Positions 52,159 to 59,569 of a stretch of 64,000 nt of DNA are shown here, one piece after another. The notes beneath the pieces are model-generated. The model saw only the letters and a list, made by a program, of their open reading frames with translations, searched no databases and was not told where the DNA came from. Position 1 is the first letter of the stretch. Every line of letters starts with the position of its first letter. Source of the DNA: Cellulomonas chitinilytica (lineage in GTDB: Bacteria; Actinomycetota; Actinomycetes; Actinomycetales; Cellulomonadaceae); contig NZ_BONK01000007.1 in NCBI RefSeq assembly GCF_016862675.1, positions 62,001 to 126,000 on the forward strand, given 5' to 3'. The position numbers and the translations under genes are program-made.

Positions 52159-53724
52159 ATGCCTTCAACGAAGAAGCCAGCGAACGCGGATCTCGACAAC
52201 AGCCTGTACCCACCCCGGCTCGACAAGCTCGTCCTCCCCGACGAGCGGATGGCGGGGGCGGGCCCCGACTACAGCGCGATCCTCGAGACCATCTGCGGGG
52301 CGACCGACGACTCGCAGCCCGTCGAGCAGTACGACGGCACCCTGGGTGTGACGGTGGCGTTCGTGAACGCGCACCAGGCCCCTGCCGTGCAGGTCCAGTG
52401 GAACAGCAACCTGGCGGCGGTGTTCACGAACCCCGGCGACGTCTCGGGCGTCCGGTGGGGCAGCGGGACGATGATCGGCCCGGACCTGTTCCTCACGTGC
52501 GGCCACCTGTTCGACCAGGACCCGAACGGCTGGACGATCCCGCGCCAGAACGGCACGTCGAGCGCGATCACGCCGCAGCAGGCCGCGCAGCAGATGCACC
52601 TGAACTTCAACTACCAGGTGGACTCCGGCGGCGTGCTGCAGACCGAGGTCAGCTACCCGATCACCCAGCTGCTCGAGTACCGGCTCGGCGGCCTCGACAT
52701 GGCGCTGTGCCGCATCGGCGGCAGCCCCGGCAACACCTACGGGTGGACGGAGTTCGGCACGACGAACGCGGCCGTGGGGGACATGCTCGCGATCATCGGG
52801 CACCCTGCGGGCCAGCCGAAGCGGATCGAGGCGGGCCCGGCGACGAGCATCGTCGGCTCGACGATCGGCTACAACGACATCGACACCCTGGGCGGCAACT
52901 CGGGCTCGGGCATCCTGCAGGCGTCGACCGGGCGGGTCGTCGGCGTGCACACCAACGGCGGCTGCAACCCGTCGGGCACGGGGCAGAACACGGGCACCGC
53001 GATCGCGGCGATCTTCGCGGCGTCCCCGACGCTGCAGGCCACGACGCCGAGCTCCAGCACGGGCCTGGGCAGCGACTTCACGGGGACACCGCTCGCGACG
53101 GACATCGGCGGCACGCTCCTCGGCCAGGACACGGTCAAGGCGACGGACACCGGCATCCTCCAGGACGTCGCGACGCCGCTCGCGCAGGACATCCACGCGA
53201 CCATCAAGGCCCAGGACGTCGTGGCGACCCTCAAGGCGGCGGACAGCCACACGATCCAGGACCAGATCGCGACGCTGTTCCAGGCGGACACGCACACGGT
53301 CGCGGACACCGTCACGAACATCGCGCTCGACAACATCGGCACCCCGGTCGCGCAGGACCTCGCCACCACGATCGCCGCCGACCAGCCGGGCACGGTGATC
53401 GTCGCCGACCAGCCGGGAACACCCATCGCGGCCGACACGGGCCTCGCCGACCAGCCGGGCACGTTCGCGGCTGCCGACGACCCGGGCTTCGACCCGGGCA
53501 CGATCGTCAACCCGGTCGTCAACCCCGTCTTCCCGGGCCTGTCCGGCCTGCTCGGCGGGGGTGCCCGCCCGTTCGTCCAGGCCGGCCCGTACACGCCGGT
53601 CGACGAGGGCATCCAGGCCACGCACCCGGTGCTCGCCGAGCTCGAGGCGCTCATCGCCACGCAGACGCAGGTCCTGGCCTCGCTGCAGGCGCTGTACCAG
53701 CTGATCGCGTCCGGCGAGGTCTGA
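52159..53724 (+). CDS. Trypsin-like serine protease fused to a TxxxxD-repeat tail (candidate graspetide precursor)
   Basis: A 521-residue protein without signal peptide. Residues about 60-285 form a chymotrypsin-fold protease with His116 (LTCGHLF), Asp180 (GGLDMALC) and Ser248 (GGNSGSGI). Residues 310-440 are a chain of 17 units: fifteen T-x4-D, one S-x4-D (363-368) and one T-x3-D (427-431), e.g. T319-D324, T339-D344, T395-D400 and T421-D426, separated by 0 to 3 residues. The end (441-521) has Gly/Pro-rich turns and a helical tail. Start ATG 52159 has GGGAG upstream. A graspetide ligase forms esters between Thr/Ser hydroxyls and Asp/Glu carboxylates, and such a gene starts 7 nt downstream. 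The alternative is an unmodified solenoid. The protease fold is seen; the precursor role is inferred. Confidence 0.8.
   Translation: MPSTKKPANADLDNSLYPPRLDKLVLPDERMAGAGPDYSAILETICGATDDSQPVEQYDGTLGVTVAFVNAHQAPAVQVQWNSNLAAVFTNPGDVSGVRWGSGTMIGPDLFLTCGHLFDQDPNGWTIPRQNGTSSAITPQQAAQQMHLNFNYQVDSGGVLQTEVSYPITQLLEYRLGGLDMALCRIGGSPGNTYGWTEFGTTNAAVGDMLAIIGHPAGQPKRIEAGPATSIVGSTIGYNDIDTLGGNSGSGILQASTGRVVGVHTNGGCNPSGTGQNTGTAIAAIFAASPTLQATTPSSSTGLGSDFTGTPLATDIGGTLLGQDTVKATDTGILQDVATPLAQDIHATIKAQDVVATLKAADSHTIQDQIATLFQADTHTVADTVTNIALDNIGTPVAQDLATTIAADQPGTVIVADQPGTPIAADTGLADQPGTFAAADDPGFDPGTIVNPVVNPVFPGLSGLLGGGARPFVQAGPYTPVDEGIQATHPVLAELEALIATQTQVLASLQALYQLIASGEV
53080..53480 (+). repeat. Coding repeat array for TxxxxD units
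   Basis: The DNA encoding residues 308-440 of the protease fusion shows repeats of an ACG-N12-GAC type (Thr, four residues, Asp), including three QPG-T-x4-D copies near the end (53.38-53.48 kb). Copies are diverged at DNA level, so this is old or selected protein-level repetition rather than a recent tandem duplication. Confidence 0.7.
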
Positions 53725-53731
53725 GGCCGAC

Positions 53732-54700
53732 GTGATCGGCATCGTCTCCCACCCGGACGACCTGCACACGACGGAGGTGACCCGGCACCTGGACCGTGCA
53801 GGTGCCGGGCACCACCTCGTGGACACCTCCCGCGTGCCCACCGCGACCACGCTCACCACCCGTCAGCTCCCTGACGGCACGTGGACCGGCACGTGGGAGG
53901 GGTTCGACCTCGCCGAGCTGCACGCCATGTGGTGGCGGCGCCCGCAGCCGTTCGTCCTGCACGACGAGGTCACCCGGCCGCAGGACCGGCAGTTCGCGAT
54001 CGGCGAGTGCGCCGCGATGGTCGCGGGCATCTGGTCGTGCGTCGACGCGGAGTGGGTCAACGAGCCGGACCGTGACGAGGCGGCGTCCCGCAAGATGTGG
54101 CAGCTGCAGCTCGCCTCCCGAGCGGGTCTGCGGGTGCCGCGCACGCTCATGACGAACGACCCGGACGAGGCCCGCGCCTTCGTCGCCGCCGAGCGCGGTG
54201 CGGTGATCTTCAAGTCGTTCTCGGCGACCCCGACGACGTGGCGGGAGACCCGCCCGGTCCGCGACGTCGACCTGGGCCTGATGGACCAGGTCCGGTACGC
54301 GCCGGTGATCTTCCAGGAGCTCGTGCCGGGCGGCCGGGACATCCGGGCGACAGTCGTGGGCGACGAGGTGTTCGCCGCGGAGATCCGGGCCGACCAGTCG
54401 GCCTACGAGTTCGACTTCCGCATCGACTCCGCGCACGCGCCGATCTCCGAGTACCGGCTGCCCGAGCCGGTGCAGGAACGGCTCCTGGCGGTCATGCGTC
54501 GGCTGGGCCTGCGGTACGGCGCGGCCGACTTCCGGGTGGCCCCGGACGGCGACCACGTGTTCCTCGAGGTCAACCCGGCCGGGCAGTGGCTGTTCGTCGA
54601 GTACGCGACGGGCCAGCCGATCGCGGCCGCGCTCGCCGACCTCCTCGTGCGGCTGGACCGTGCGCGGTCGGGCACCCGGGCCGGCGCGTTATTCGCGTGA
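53732..54700 (+). CDS. ATP-grasp ligase, MvdC/MvdD-like (graspetide macrocyclase)
   Basis: A 322-residue ATP-grasp enzyme. N-terminal recognition-domain motif MWWRRP (residues 66-71) corresponds to the W-[YW]-R-R-P of microviridin-type ligases. ATP-grasp elements: Lys161 in VIFKSF, FQELVPGGRDIRATVVGDEVFAAEI, ADFRV (Asp267) and FLEVNPAGQWLFVE (Glu279, Asn281) before TGQPIAAALADLL, which is the C-terminal signature of MvdC/MvdD. This family forms omega-ester or omega-amide bonds in peptides. GTG 53732 is 7 nt after the protease-fusion stop, so the two are co-translated. A RimK-like glutamate ligase is the alternative. It ends 32 nt before rsgA. Confidence 0.85.
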   Translation: MIGIVSHPDDLHTTEVTRHLDRAGAGHHLVDTSRVPTATTLTTRQLPDGTWTGTWEGFDLAELHAMWWRRPQPFVLHDEVTRPQDRQFAIGECAAMVAGIWSCVDAEWVNEPDRDEAASRKMWQLQLASRAGLRVPRTLMTNDPDEARAFVAAERGAVIFKSFSATPTTWRETRPVRDVDLGLMDQVRYAPVIFQELVPGGRDIRATVVGDEVFAAEIRADQSAYEFDFRIDSAHAPISEYRLPEPVQERLLAVMRRLGLRYGAADFRVAPDGDHVFLEVNPAGQWLFVEYATGQPIAAALADLLVRLDRARSGTRAGALFA

Positions 54701-54719
54701 GGTGTCCGGGACGTCGGCC

Positions 54720-54725
54720 TACCGT
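54720..54725 (+). promoter_or_regulatory. -10 hexamer before rsgA
   Basis: TACCGT lies 7 nt before the GTG at 54733, with no Shine-Dalgarno sequence; rsgA probably has its own leaderless promoter despite the short distance to the ATP-grasp gene. Confidence 0.5.
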
Positions 54726-54732
54726 CGAGCAC

Positions 54733-55821
54733 GTGCCCGACCTTCCCGGCGTCCCGGACGCCGTCCGTGTGGTCCGCGCCGACAGGGGCGCGGTCCTCGT
54801 GCTGCCCGCGCACGCGCTGGCGCCGCACGACGACGCCCCGGTGGGGCGGTCGGGAGCCCCGGACGGGCCGGACGGGCACCCGCGCCGCGTCGTCCTCGAC
54901 CGTGACGGCCTCGTCCCCGGCCCGGACGACGAGCGCACGGTCCCCACGGTCGGCGACTGGCTGCTGCTCGACGAGACCCCCGACGGCCCCCGGGTCCGCG
55001 CGCTCGTCCCGCGCCGCACGGCCCTCGTGCGGGACACCGCGGGGAAGACGTCCCAGACGCAGGCGCTCGCCGCGAACGTCGACGTCGTCCTCGTCGTCGA
55101 GCACCTCGACCCGGACCCGGACCTGGGCCGCGTGGAGCGGCTCCTGACGCTCGCGTGGCGGTCGGGCGCGCAGCCGGTGGTCGTGCTGACCAAGGCGGAC
55201 CTGGTGCCCGACCCCGAGGGCATGGCGGCCGAGGTGGCCGACGTCGCGCTCGCGGTCGACGTGCACGCGGTGGCCGTCCCGACCGGGGCCGGGCTCGACG
55301 GGGTCCGTGCGCTGCTCGCACCGGGCATGACCCTCGTCGTCGTGGGACCGTCCGGAGCCGGGAAGTCGACGCTGGTCAACGCGCTCGCGGGCCGTGAGGT
55401 GATGGCGACGGGCGGCCGGCGTGCGGACGGCCGGGGGCGGCACACGACGACCCACCGCGAGCTGGTGCCGCTGGCCGGGGGAGCGGTGCTCATCGACACG
55501 CCGGGCATCCGCGGGGTCGGGCTGGTGGCGGACGCGGAGGCGCTGGACACGACGTTCGCCGACGTCGCCGACCTCGCGGCGCGCTGCCGGTTCGGCGACT
55601 GCCACCACACGGGCGAGCCGGGGTGCGCGGTGCAGGAGGCGCTCGAGGCCGGCGAGCTGGCGCCCCGACGGCTCGACAGCTGGCGGCGGCTGGAGCGGGA
55701 GGCGGCCTACCAGGCGCGCCGCGCGGACGTCCGGCTCGCCGCGCTGGAGCGCGACCGCTGGAAGAAGATCACGAAGGACATGCACCGAGGGCTGCGCGGC
55801 CCGGGTCGCCCCCGCGGCTGA
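54733..55821 (+). CDS. rsgA: Ribosome small-subunit GTPase RsgA
   Basis: A 362-residue circularly permuted GTPase that tests the decoding centre during 30S maturation. Circular order G4-G1-G3 is seen: VVLTKADL (G4), VVGPSGAGKSTLVNAL (G1/P-loop), IDTPGIRGVGL (G3). An OB fold precedes it and a zinc knuckle follows (CRFGDCHHTGEPGCAV). GTG 54733 is the start. The N-terminal about 70 residues are Asp/Pro-rich. No functional link to the graspetide-like genes before it. Confidence 0.93.
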   Translation: MPDLPGVPDAVRVVRADRGAVLVLPAHALAPHDDAPVGRSGAPDGPDGHPRRVVLDRDGLVPGPDDERTVPTVGDWLLLDETPDGPRVRALVPRRTALVRDTAGKTSQTQALAANVDVVLVVEHLDPDPDLGRVERLLTLAWRSGAQPVVVLTKADLVPDPEGMAAEVADVALAVDVHAVAVPTGAGLDGVRALLAPGMTLVVVGPSGAGKSTLVNALAGREVMATGGRRADGRGRHTTTHRELVPLAGGAVLIDTPGIRGVGLVADAEALDTTFADVADLAARCRFGDCHHTGEPGCAVQEALEAGELAPRRLDSWRRLEREAAYQARRADVRLAALERDRWKKITKDMHRGLRGPGRPRG

Positions 55822-55839
55822 CGGCGGCGGCCGGTCGGG

Positions 55840-56676
55840 TCACGCGGCCGGGTCGTCCCACCCGACGAAGGCCCGGAGGTCGTCGACGGTCGTCAGCGGG
55901 GGAGCCTCGGCCCCCAGGCAGTGGCCGGTCGGCAGGACGATGTGCTGCGGCTCGCCCGTCGCCCGGAAGTACTGCCGTGTCGTCGCGCTGACGTCGTCCT
56001 TCGTGATCGTGTACGCGATCTCCGTCAGCGCACCGTCGTCGGTGAACGTGAAGGTCCCGGTGCCCGTCGCGTCCTGGAACGCGTCCGGGTCGGCGGGCTC
56101 GACGCCGGCGTCGAGGAGCGCGTCGACCGAGAGGTCGACGGTCAGGTCGAGCGTCGACTCGTCGGCGACCTCGGTCGCGGCGTCCATGAGCCTCGTCGCC
56201 GGCTCGGGGTCGACCTCCTGCTGCATGCCGCCCATGAACTCGTCGAGCACCGCGGGGTCCACGTGGGCCCAGGTGGCCTCGAAGCACGCGGCGCCGTCCT
56301 GCACGGTGTCGGTGTCGACGTAGACGATGTCGCCGTCGACGGTGAAGTAGTGGCCGACGGCGCAGTGCTCGTCCTCGGTGAAGGTGCCCGCGGTGACCTC
56401 GTACCGGTCCGGGGCGACGGAGGTGGGTTCCGTGCGAACCTCCGCGCACCGCCCCGACCTGCTCGTGCCCGTGTCCTTCTCGGTGGCGTAGCCGGTCGTG
56501 CCGCCGTCCGCCGCGGCGACCGCCTGGATCCCGCGCTCGACACGCTCGCGGGCCGCGGTGAGGGCCTTGTCGTCCGCTCCGTCCGCACCCCCGCCCGCGC
56601 AGCCGGCGAGCGTGAGGACGAGCGCGGCCGCCCCGCCCAGCGCGGTCATCGTCCGAGGTGTCAGAGGGGTTCCCAC
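55840..56676 (-). CDS. Hypothetical lipoprotein
   Basis: A 278-residue lipoprotein with lipobox LTLAGC (lipidated Cys26) and a Gly/Ala/Asp linker. The rest is beta-rich with two Cys pairs (GRCAEV, EDEHCAVGHYF, AACFEATW) and no family I recognise; the layout resembles LppX/LprG-like or MlaB-like lipoproteins, but without supporting motifs. Start GTG 56676 is chosen: CAGACT lies 8 nt before it, and it gives a compact signal peptide. GTG 56694 is also possible. Confidence 0.75.
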   Translation of the reverse strand: MGTPLTPRTMTALGGAAALVLTLAGCAGGGADGADDKALTAARERVERGIQAVAAADGGTTGYATEKDTGTSRSGRCAEVRTEPTSVAPDRYEVTAGTFTEDEHCAVGHYFTVDGDIVYVDTDTVQDGAACFEATWAHVDPAVLDEFMGGMQQEVDPEPATRLMDAATEVADESTLDLTVDLSVDALLDAGVEPADPDAFQDATGTGTFTFTDDGALTEIAYTITKDDVSATTRQYFRATGEPQHIVLPTGHCLGAEAPPLTTVDDLRAFVGWDDPAA

Positions 56677-56995
56677 GGGTGCGGAGTCTGGCACGACGGC
56701 GCTCGTCGACGGGTCGGTGTCCGGCGCGCGAGGGGGTGGTGGGGGCCGCGCGGAAGCGCATCGACGACGCCGGACGGGCTACTAAACGTTTCAGTTCGGA
56801 GCGAACCCTCGCCCTCGGCGCGGTCGGTCGGGTTTCCTCGACGGGTCCGGGTCGTGCCTTCGGCCGCCCGACGTCCCCGCCGGTCACGGACGACCTGCGG
56901 TGCCGTCGGCCCGGACGCCGTCCCGAGCACCCGGCACCGCCCGACCCGGCGCCACGCCACCCCCGGCACCGCGCCGACCACCGAGGAGAGCCCGC
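56677..56995. other. Divergent control region of lipoprotein and cellulase genes
   Basis: No gene is seen in these 319 nt. Most of it is GC-rich, but one AT-rich spot at 56782-56791 carries a LacI-type operator core. It should hold the cellulase promoter and the ribosome site GAGGAGAG at 56983-56990. Confidence 0.6.
56784..56791. promoter_or_regulatory. LacI-family operator core
   Basis: AAACGTTT, a palindrome with central CG, is the usual core of LacI/GalR-family sites. It stands in a GC-rich context 204 nt before the cellulase ATG, a likely place for sugar-responsive control. Confidence 0.4.
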
Positions 56996-58420
56996 ATGTC
57001 CACCCGCAGAAACGTCATCGCGCTGCTCTCGGCAGCCGCGGTCGCCGTGGCCGGCTTCACCGCCGCCGCGTCGGCCCAGGCCGCGCCCGGCTGCAAGGTC
57101 GACTACACCGTCACCAACCAGTGGAACACCGGCTTCGGCGCCGCCGTGAACATCACGAACCTCGGCGACCCGATCACGTCGTGGAAGGTCGAGTGGACCT
57201 TCGGGGCGGGCCAGACGATCCAGCAGCTCTGGAACGGCGCCGTGACGACGAGCGGCTCGAAGGTGACGGTGTCGAACCTGTCGTGGAACGGGTCGCTCGC
57301 CAAGAACGCGTCGACCGGCTTCGGGTTCAACGGCGGCTGGAGCGGGTCCAACCCGGTGCCGACGTCGTTCAGCCTCAACGGGACCGTCTGCACCGGCGTC
57401 GTCACGACGCCGACCAGCACCCCCACGCTCACCCCGACCCCCACTCCCACCCCGACGGTGACACCGACCGTGACCCCGACGCCGACCCCCACGCCGACCC
57501 CGACCCCGACGCCGACGCCGACCCCCACGCCGACGCCGACCCCCACCCCGACGCCGACGCCGACCCCCACGCCCACGCCGGCGTCGGGCTTCTACGTCGA
57601 CACCAAGACGCAGGCGTACGCCGCCTGGCAGTCGGCCACGGGCACCAACAAGGACCTGCTCGCGAAGATCGCCCTCAACCCCGCGTCGTACTGGGTGGGC
57701 AACTGGTCCGACGCGTCCCACGCCCAGCAGGAGGTCGCCGACTACACCTCCCGGGCGCAGGCCGCCGGCAAGACGGGCATCCTCACCGTGTACGCCATCC
57801 CGGGCCGTGACTGCGGCTCGTACTCCGGCGGCGGCGTCGCGACCAGCGAGTACGCGAAGTGGATCGACACCATCGCGGCCGGCATCAAGGGCAACCCGTA
57901 CGTCGTCCTCGAGCCCGACGCCCTCGCCCAGCTCGGCGACTGCAGCGGCCAGGGCGACCGGGTCGGCTTCCTCCAGTACGCCGCGAAGGCGCTGACCCTG
58001 GCCGGCGGCCGTGTCTACATCGACGCGGGCCACTCGTCCTGGCTCTCGGTCGACACGGCGGTCAGCCGCCTCAACCAGGTCGGCTTCCAGTACGTCGTCG
58101 GCTTCGCGCTCAACACGTCGAACTACCAGACGACCGAGGCCACCAAGTCCTACGGCCAGCAGATCAGCCAGCGCCTCGGCGGCAAGAAGTTCGTCATCGA
58201 CACGTCCCGCAACGGCAACGGCTCGAACGGCGAGTGGTGCAACCCCCGCGGCCGCGCCCTCGGCGAGCGGTCCACGGTCGTGAACGACGGCACCGGGCTC
58301 GACGCCCTCCTGTGGGTCAAGCTGCCCGGCGAGTCGGACGGCACCTGCAACGGCGGCCCGACGGCCGGCGCCTGGTTCAACGACATCGCCCTGGAGCTCG
58401 CGCGCAACGCGAAGTGGTGA
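56996..58420 (+). CDS. Secreted GH6 cellulase with CBM2 and Pro-Thr linker
   Basis: A 474-residue endoglucanase of the Cellulomonas CenA type. Signal peptide 1-30 (ends AQAA|PGC), CBM2 32-133 with Cys33-Cys132 and surface Trp43, Trp79 and Trp97, Pro-Thr linker about 139-195, then GH6. The GH6 active site is seen in IPGRDCGSYSGGG (catalytic Asp) and VVLEPDALAQLGDC (acid Asp), with CNPRGRALG near the end. It hydrolyses internal beta-1,4-glucosidic bonds, inverting the anomeric carbon. The N-terminal CBM and linker order matches CenA rather than exo-acting relatives. ATG 56996 has GAGGAGAG 6 nt upstream. Followed by a strong hairpin. Confidence 0.95.
   Translation: MSTRRNVIALLSAAAVAVAGFTAAASAQAAPGCKVDYTVTNQWNTGFGAAVNITNLGDPITSWKVEWTFGAGQTIQQLWNGAVTTSGSKVTVSNLSWNGSLAKNASTGFGFNGGWSGSNPVPTSFSLNGTVCTGVVTTPTSTPTLTPTPTPTPTVTPTVTPTPTPTPTPTPTPTPTPTPTPTPTPTPTPTPTPTPASGFYVDTKTQAYAAWQSATGTNKDLLAKIALNPASYWVGNWSDASHAQQEVADYTSRAQAAGKTGILTVYAIPGRDCGSYSGGGVATSEYAKWIDTIAAGIKGNPYVVLEPDALAQLGDCSGQGDRVGFLQYAAKALTLAGGRVYIDAGHSSWLSVDTAVSRLNQVGFQYVVGFALNTSNYQTTEATKSYGQQISQRLGGKKFVIDTSRNGNGSNGEWCNPRGRALGERSTVVNDGTGLDALLWVKLPGESDGTCNGGPTAGAWFNDIALELARNAKW
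57417..57583 (+). repeat. Pro-Thr linker repeat
   Basis: Alternating CCG/CCC-ACG/ACC hexanucleotide units encode about 25 Pro-Thr steps between CBM2 and GH6. Such tracts vary in length between strains and are glycosylated in Cellulomonas cellulases. Confidence 0.85.
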
Positions 58421-58463
58421 GCCACCGGCTCGCCCCCGAGCCGACCTGACAGGGCCCCGACTG

Positions 58464-58508
58464 CCGCGGGCCCGCGGACGAGCCACGACGCCGTCCGCGG
58501 GCCTGCGG
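58464..58508. terminator. Cellulase terminator hairpin
   Basis: CCGCGGGCCCGCGGACG and CGTCCGCGGGCCTGCGG pair at 16 of 17 positions, with an 11-nt loop, 44 nt after the stop. Confidence 0.75.
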
Positions 58509-58527
58509 CTTCCATGTCCGCCCGTCG

Positions 58528-58557
58528 GTCGGGGCGCCGCCAGCCCGGCGCCCCGAC
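58528..58557. terminator. Second hairpin after cellulase
   Basis: A perfect 12-bp stem (GTCGGGGCGCCG / CGGCGCCCCGAC) with a 6-nt loop. It lies just upstream of the next gene's -10 box and insulates it from cellulase transcription. Confidence 0.65.
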
Positions 58558-58582
58558 GGGGCCTCGGCCACGCTCGCCCCGC

Positions 58583-58588
58583 CACAAT
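58583..58588 (+). promoter_or_regulatory. -10 hexamer of a probable leaderless transcript
   Basis: CACAAT lies 6 nt before the ATG at 58595 without a Shine-Dalgarno sequence. Confidence 0.5.
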
Positions 58589-58594
58589 GGGTGC

Positions 58595-58975
58595 ATGCCC
58601 CCACGCCGTCGCACCGAGCCCGCCGACGGGCGCGCCGCCCTCGCGACCTGGCGCGCCGCGCCCGACGACGTCCCCGTGCCGGCCCGCCGCACGGCCGTCC
58701 GCTTCACCCTCGAGGAGCTCGCGGAGGTCGCCCCGGGCAACGCCGTCGAGGTCCGGGTCCCGCCGGACGGCGCCGTCCAGGCCGTCGAGGGTCCTCGTCA
58801 CACCCGCGGGACCCCGCCCAACGTCGTCGAGACCGACCCGCAGACGTGGCTCCGCCTCGCGACCGGGGACCTCACCTGGGAGGACGCCGTGGCGACCGGC
58901 AAGGTGCACGCCTCCGGCGAGCGCGCCGACCTCGGGTCGTGGCTGCCGCTGCAGGCCGCCCGGCAGCGTCCGTGA
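58595..58975 (+). CDS. Sterol-carrier-type (SCP2-like) small protein
   Basis: A 126-residue protein of the actinobacterial 'sterol carrier family' often found before purF. The pattern [88 protein letters not shown] (by position) ends in the SCP2 fold core. It lacks membrane segments and is arginine-rich at the N-terminus. Ligand unknown; sterol binding itself is unlikely in a bacterium. Confidence 0.8.
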   Translation: MPPRRRTEPADGRAALATWRAAPDDVPVPARRTAVRFTLEELAEVAPGNAVEVRVPPDGAVQAVEGPRHTRGTPPNVVETDPQTWLRLATGDLTWEDAVATGKVHASGERADLGSWLPLQAARQRP

Positions 58976-59010
58976 CGGCCGGCCCGACGAGGCGCACGCT
59001 GCCGCTGACC

Positions 59011-59016
59011 TAGGAT
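59011..59016 (+). promoter_or_regulatory. -10 hexamer of a probable leaderless transcript
   Basis: TAGGAT lies 6 nt before the GTG at 59023; no Shine-Dalgarno sequence. Confidence 0.5.
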
Positions 59017-59022
59017 CACCGG

Positions 59023-59439
59023 GTGTCGTCGACCGAGCCCACCACGCCCGCTCAGCCGGACGAGGCCCCCGTGCCCGAGACCGTCGAGACCTCCGAGCCC
59101 GTCGGGTCGCCCGAGCCGGTCGAGGCCCCCGTGCCCACCGAGGCCGAGCTCGTCCGCGACGCACAGCCGGCGACCGTCCGGCACGCCCCGAAGTTCGGCG
59201 CCTTCATCACCGCCGGCGCGCTCGTCGGCATCGTCGTCGCGCTCGTCCTCACGCAGGCGATCCAGCCGGAGCTCCCGCGCGCGGCCGACGGCTCGGGCTT
59301 CCTGCCGTTCCTCGACGGCGAGAACGCGGTCCGCACGGTCATGGCCGTCTCCGGTGCGGTCCTCGGCGGGTTCGTCGGCGGGCTGCTCGCCGTCGTCGCG
59401 GACCGCCGCAGCGTGCGCCGCGCCCGCCGCGCCGACTGA
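59023..59439 (+). CDS. Two-helix membrane protein upstream of purF
   Basis: A 138-residue protein: an acidic Pro/Glu/Val-rich N-terminal tail of about 50 residues (with EPVEAPVP repeats), then two transmembrane helices (about 60-80 and 104-126) with short loops and an Arg-rich C-terminus (RRSVRRARRAD). This arrangement is common next to purF in Micrococcales, but the function is unknown. Confidence 0.75.
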   Translation: MSSTEPTTPAQPDEAPVPETVETSEPVGSPEPVEAPVPTEAELVRDAQPATVRHAPKFGAFITAGALVGIVVALVLTQAIQPELPRAADGSGFLPFLDGENAVRTVMAVSGAVLGGFVGGLLAVVADRRSVRRARRAD

Positions 59440-59557
59440 CGCAGGACCGCCGTCCCGCTGCGGGATCCGCGCCCACGACGACCCGCGGGTCCGCCCGAGG
59501 GCGGCGCCGCGGGTGTCCGGACAGCGGGCCGGGCCGGGCCGGGCCCCGGCCGTGTGC

Positions 59558-59563
59558 GACCAT
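59558..59563 (+). promoter_or_regulatory. -10 hexamer before purF
   Basis: GACCAT lies 6 nt before the GTG at 59570 with no Shine-Dalgarno sequence, so purFM is probably transcribed as a leaderless message. Confidence 0.45.
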
Positions 59564-59569
59564 AGGCAC

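Noticed and set aside
55769-59164. A 1131-codon minus-strand open frame over rsgA end, cellulase and sterol-carrier gene
   Set aside because: It is the mirror of recognised genes in a high-GC region; the Pro-Thr linker appears there as a Gly/Arg repeat.
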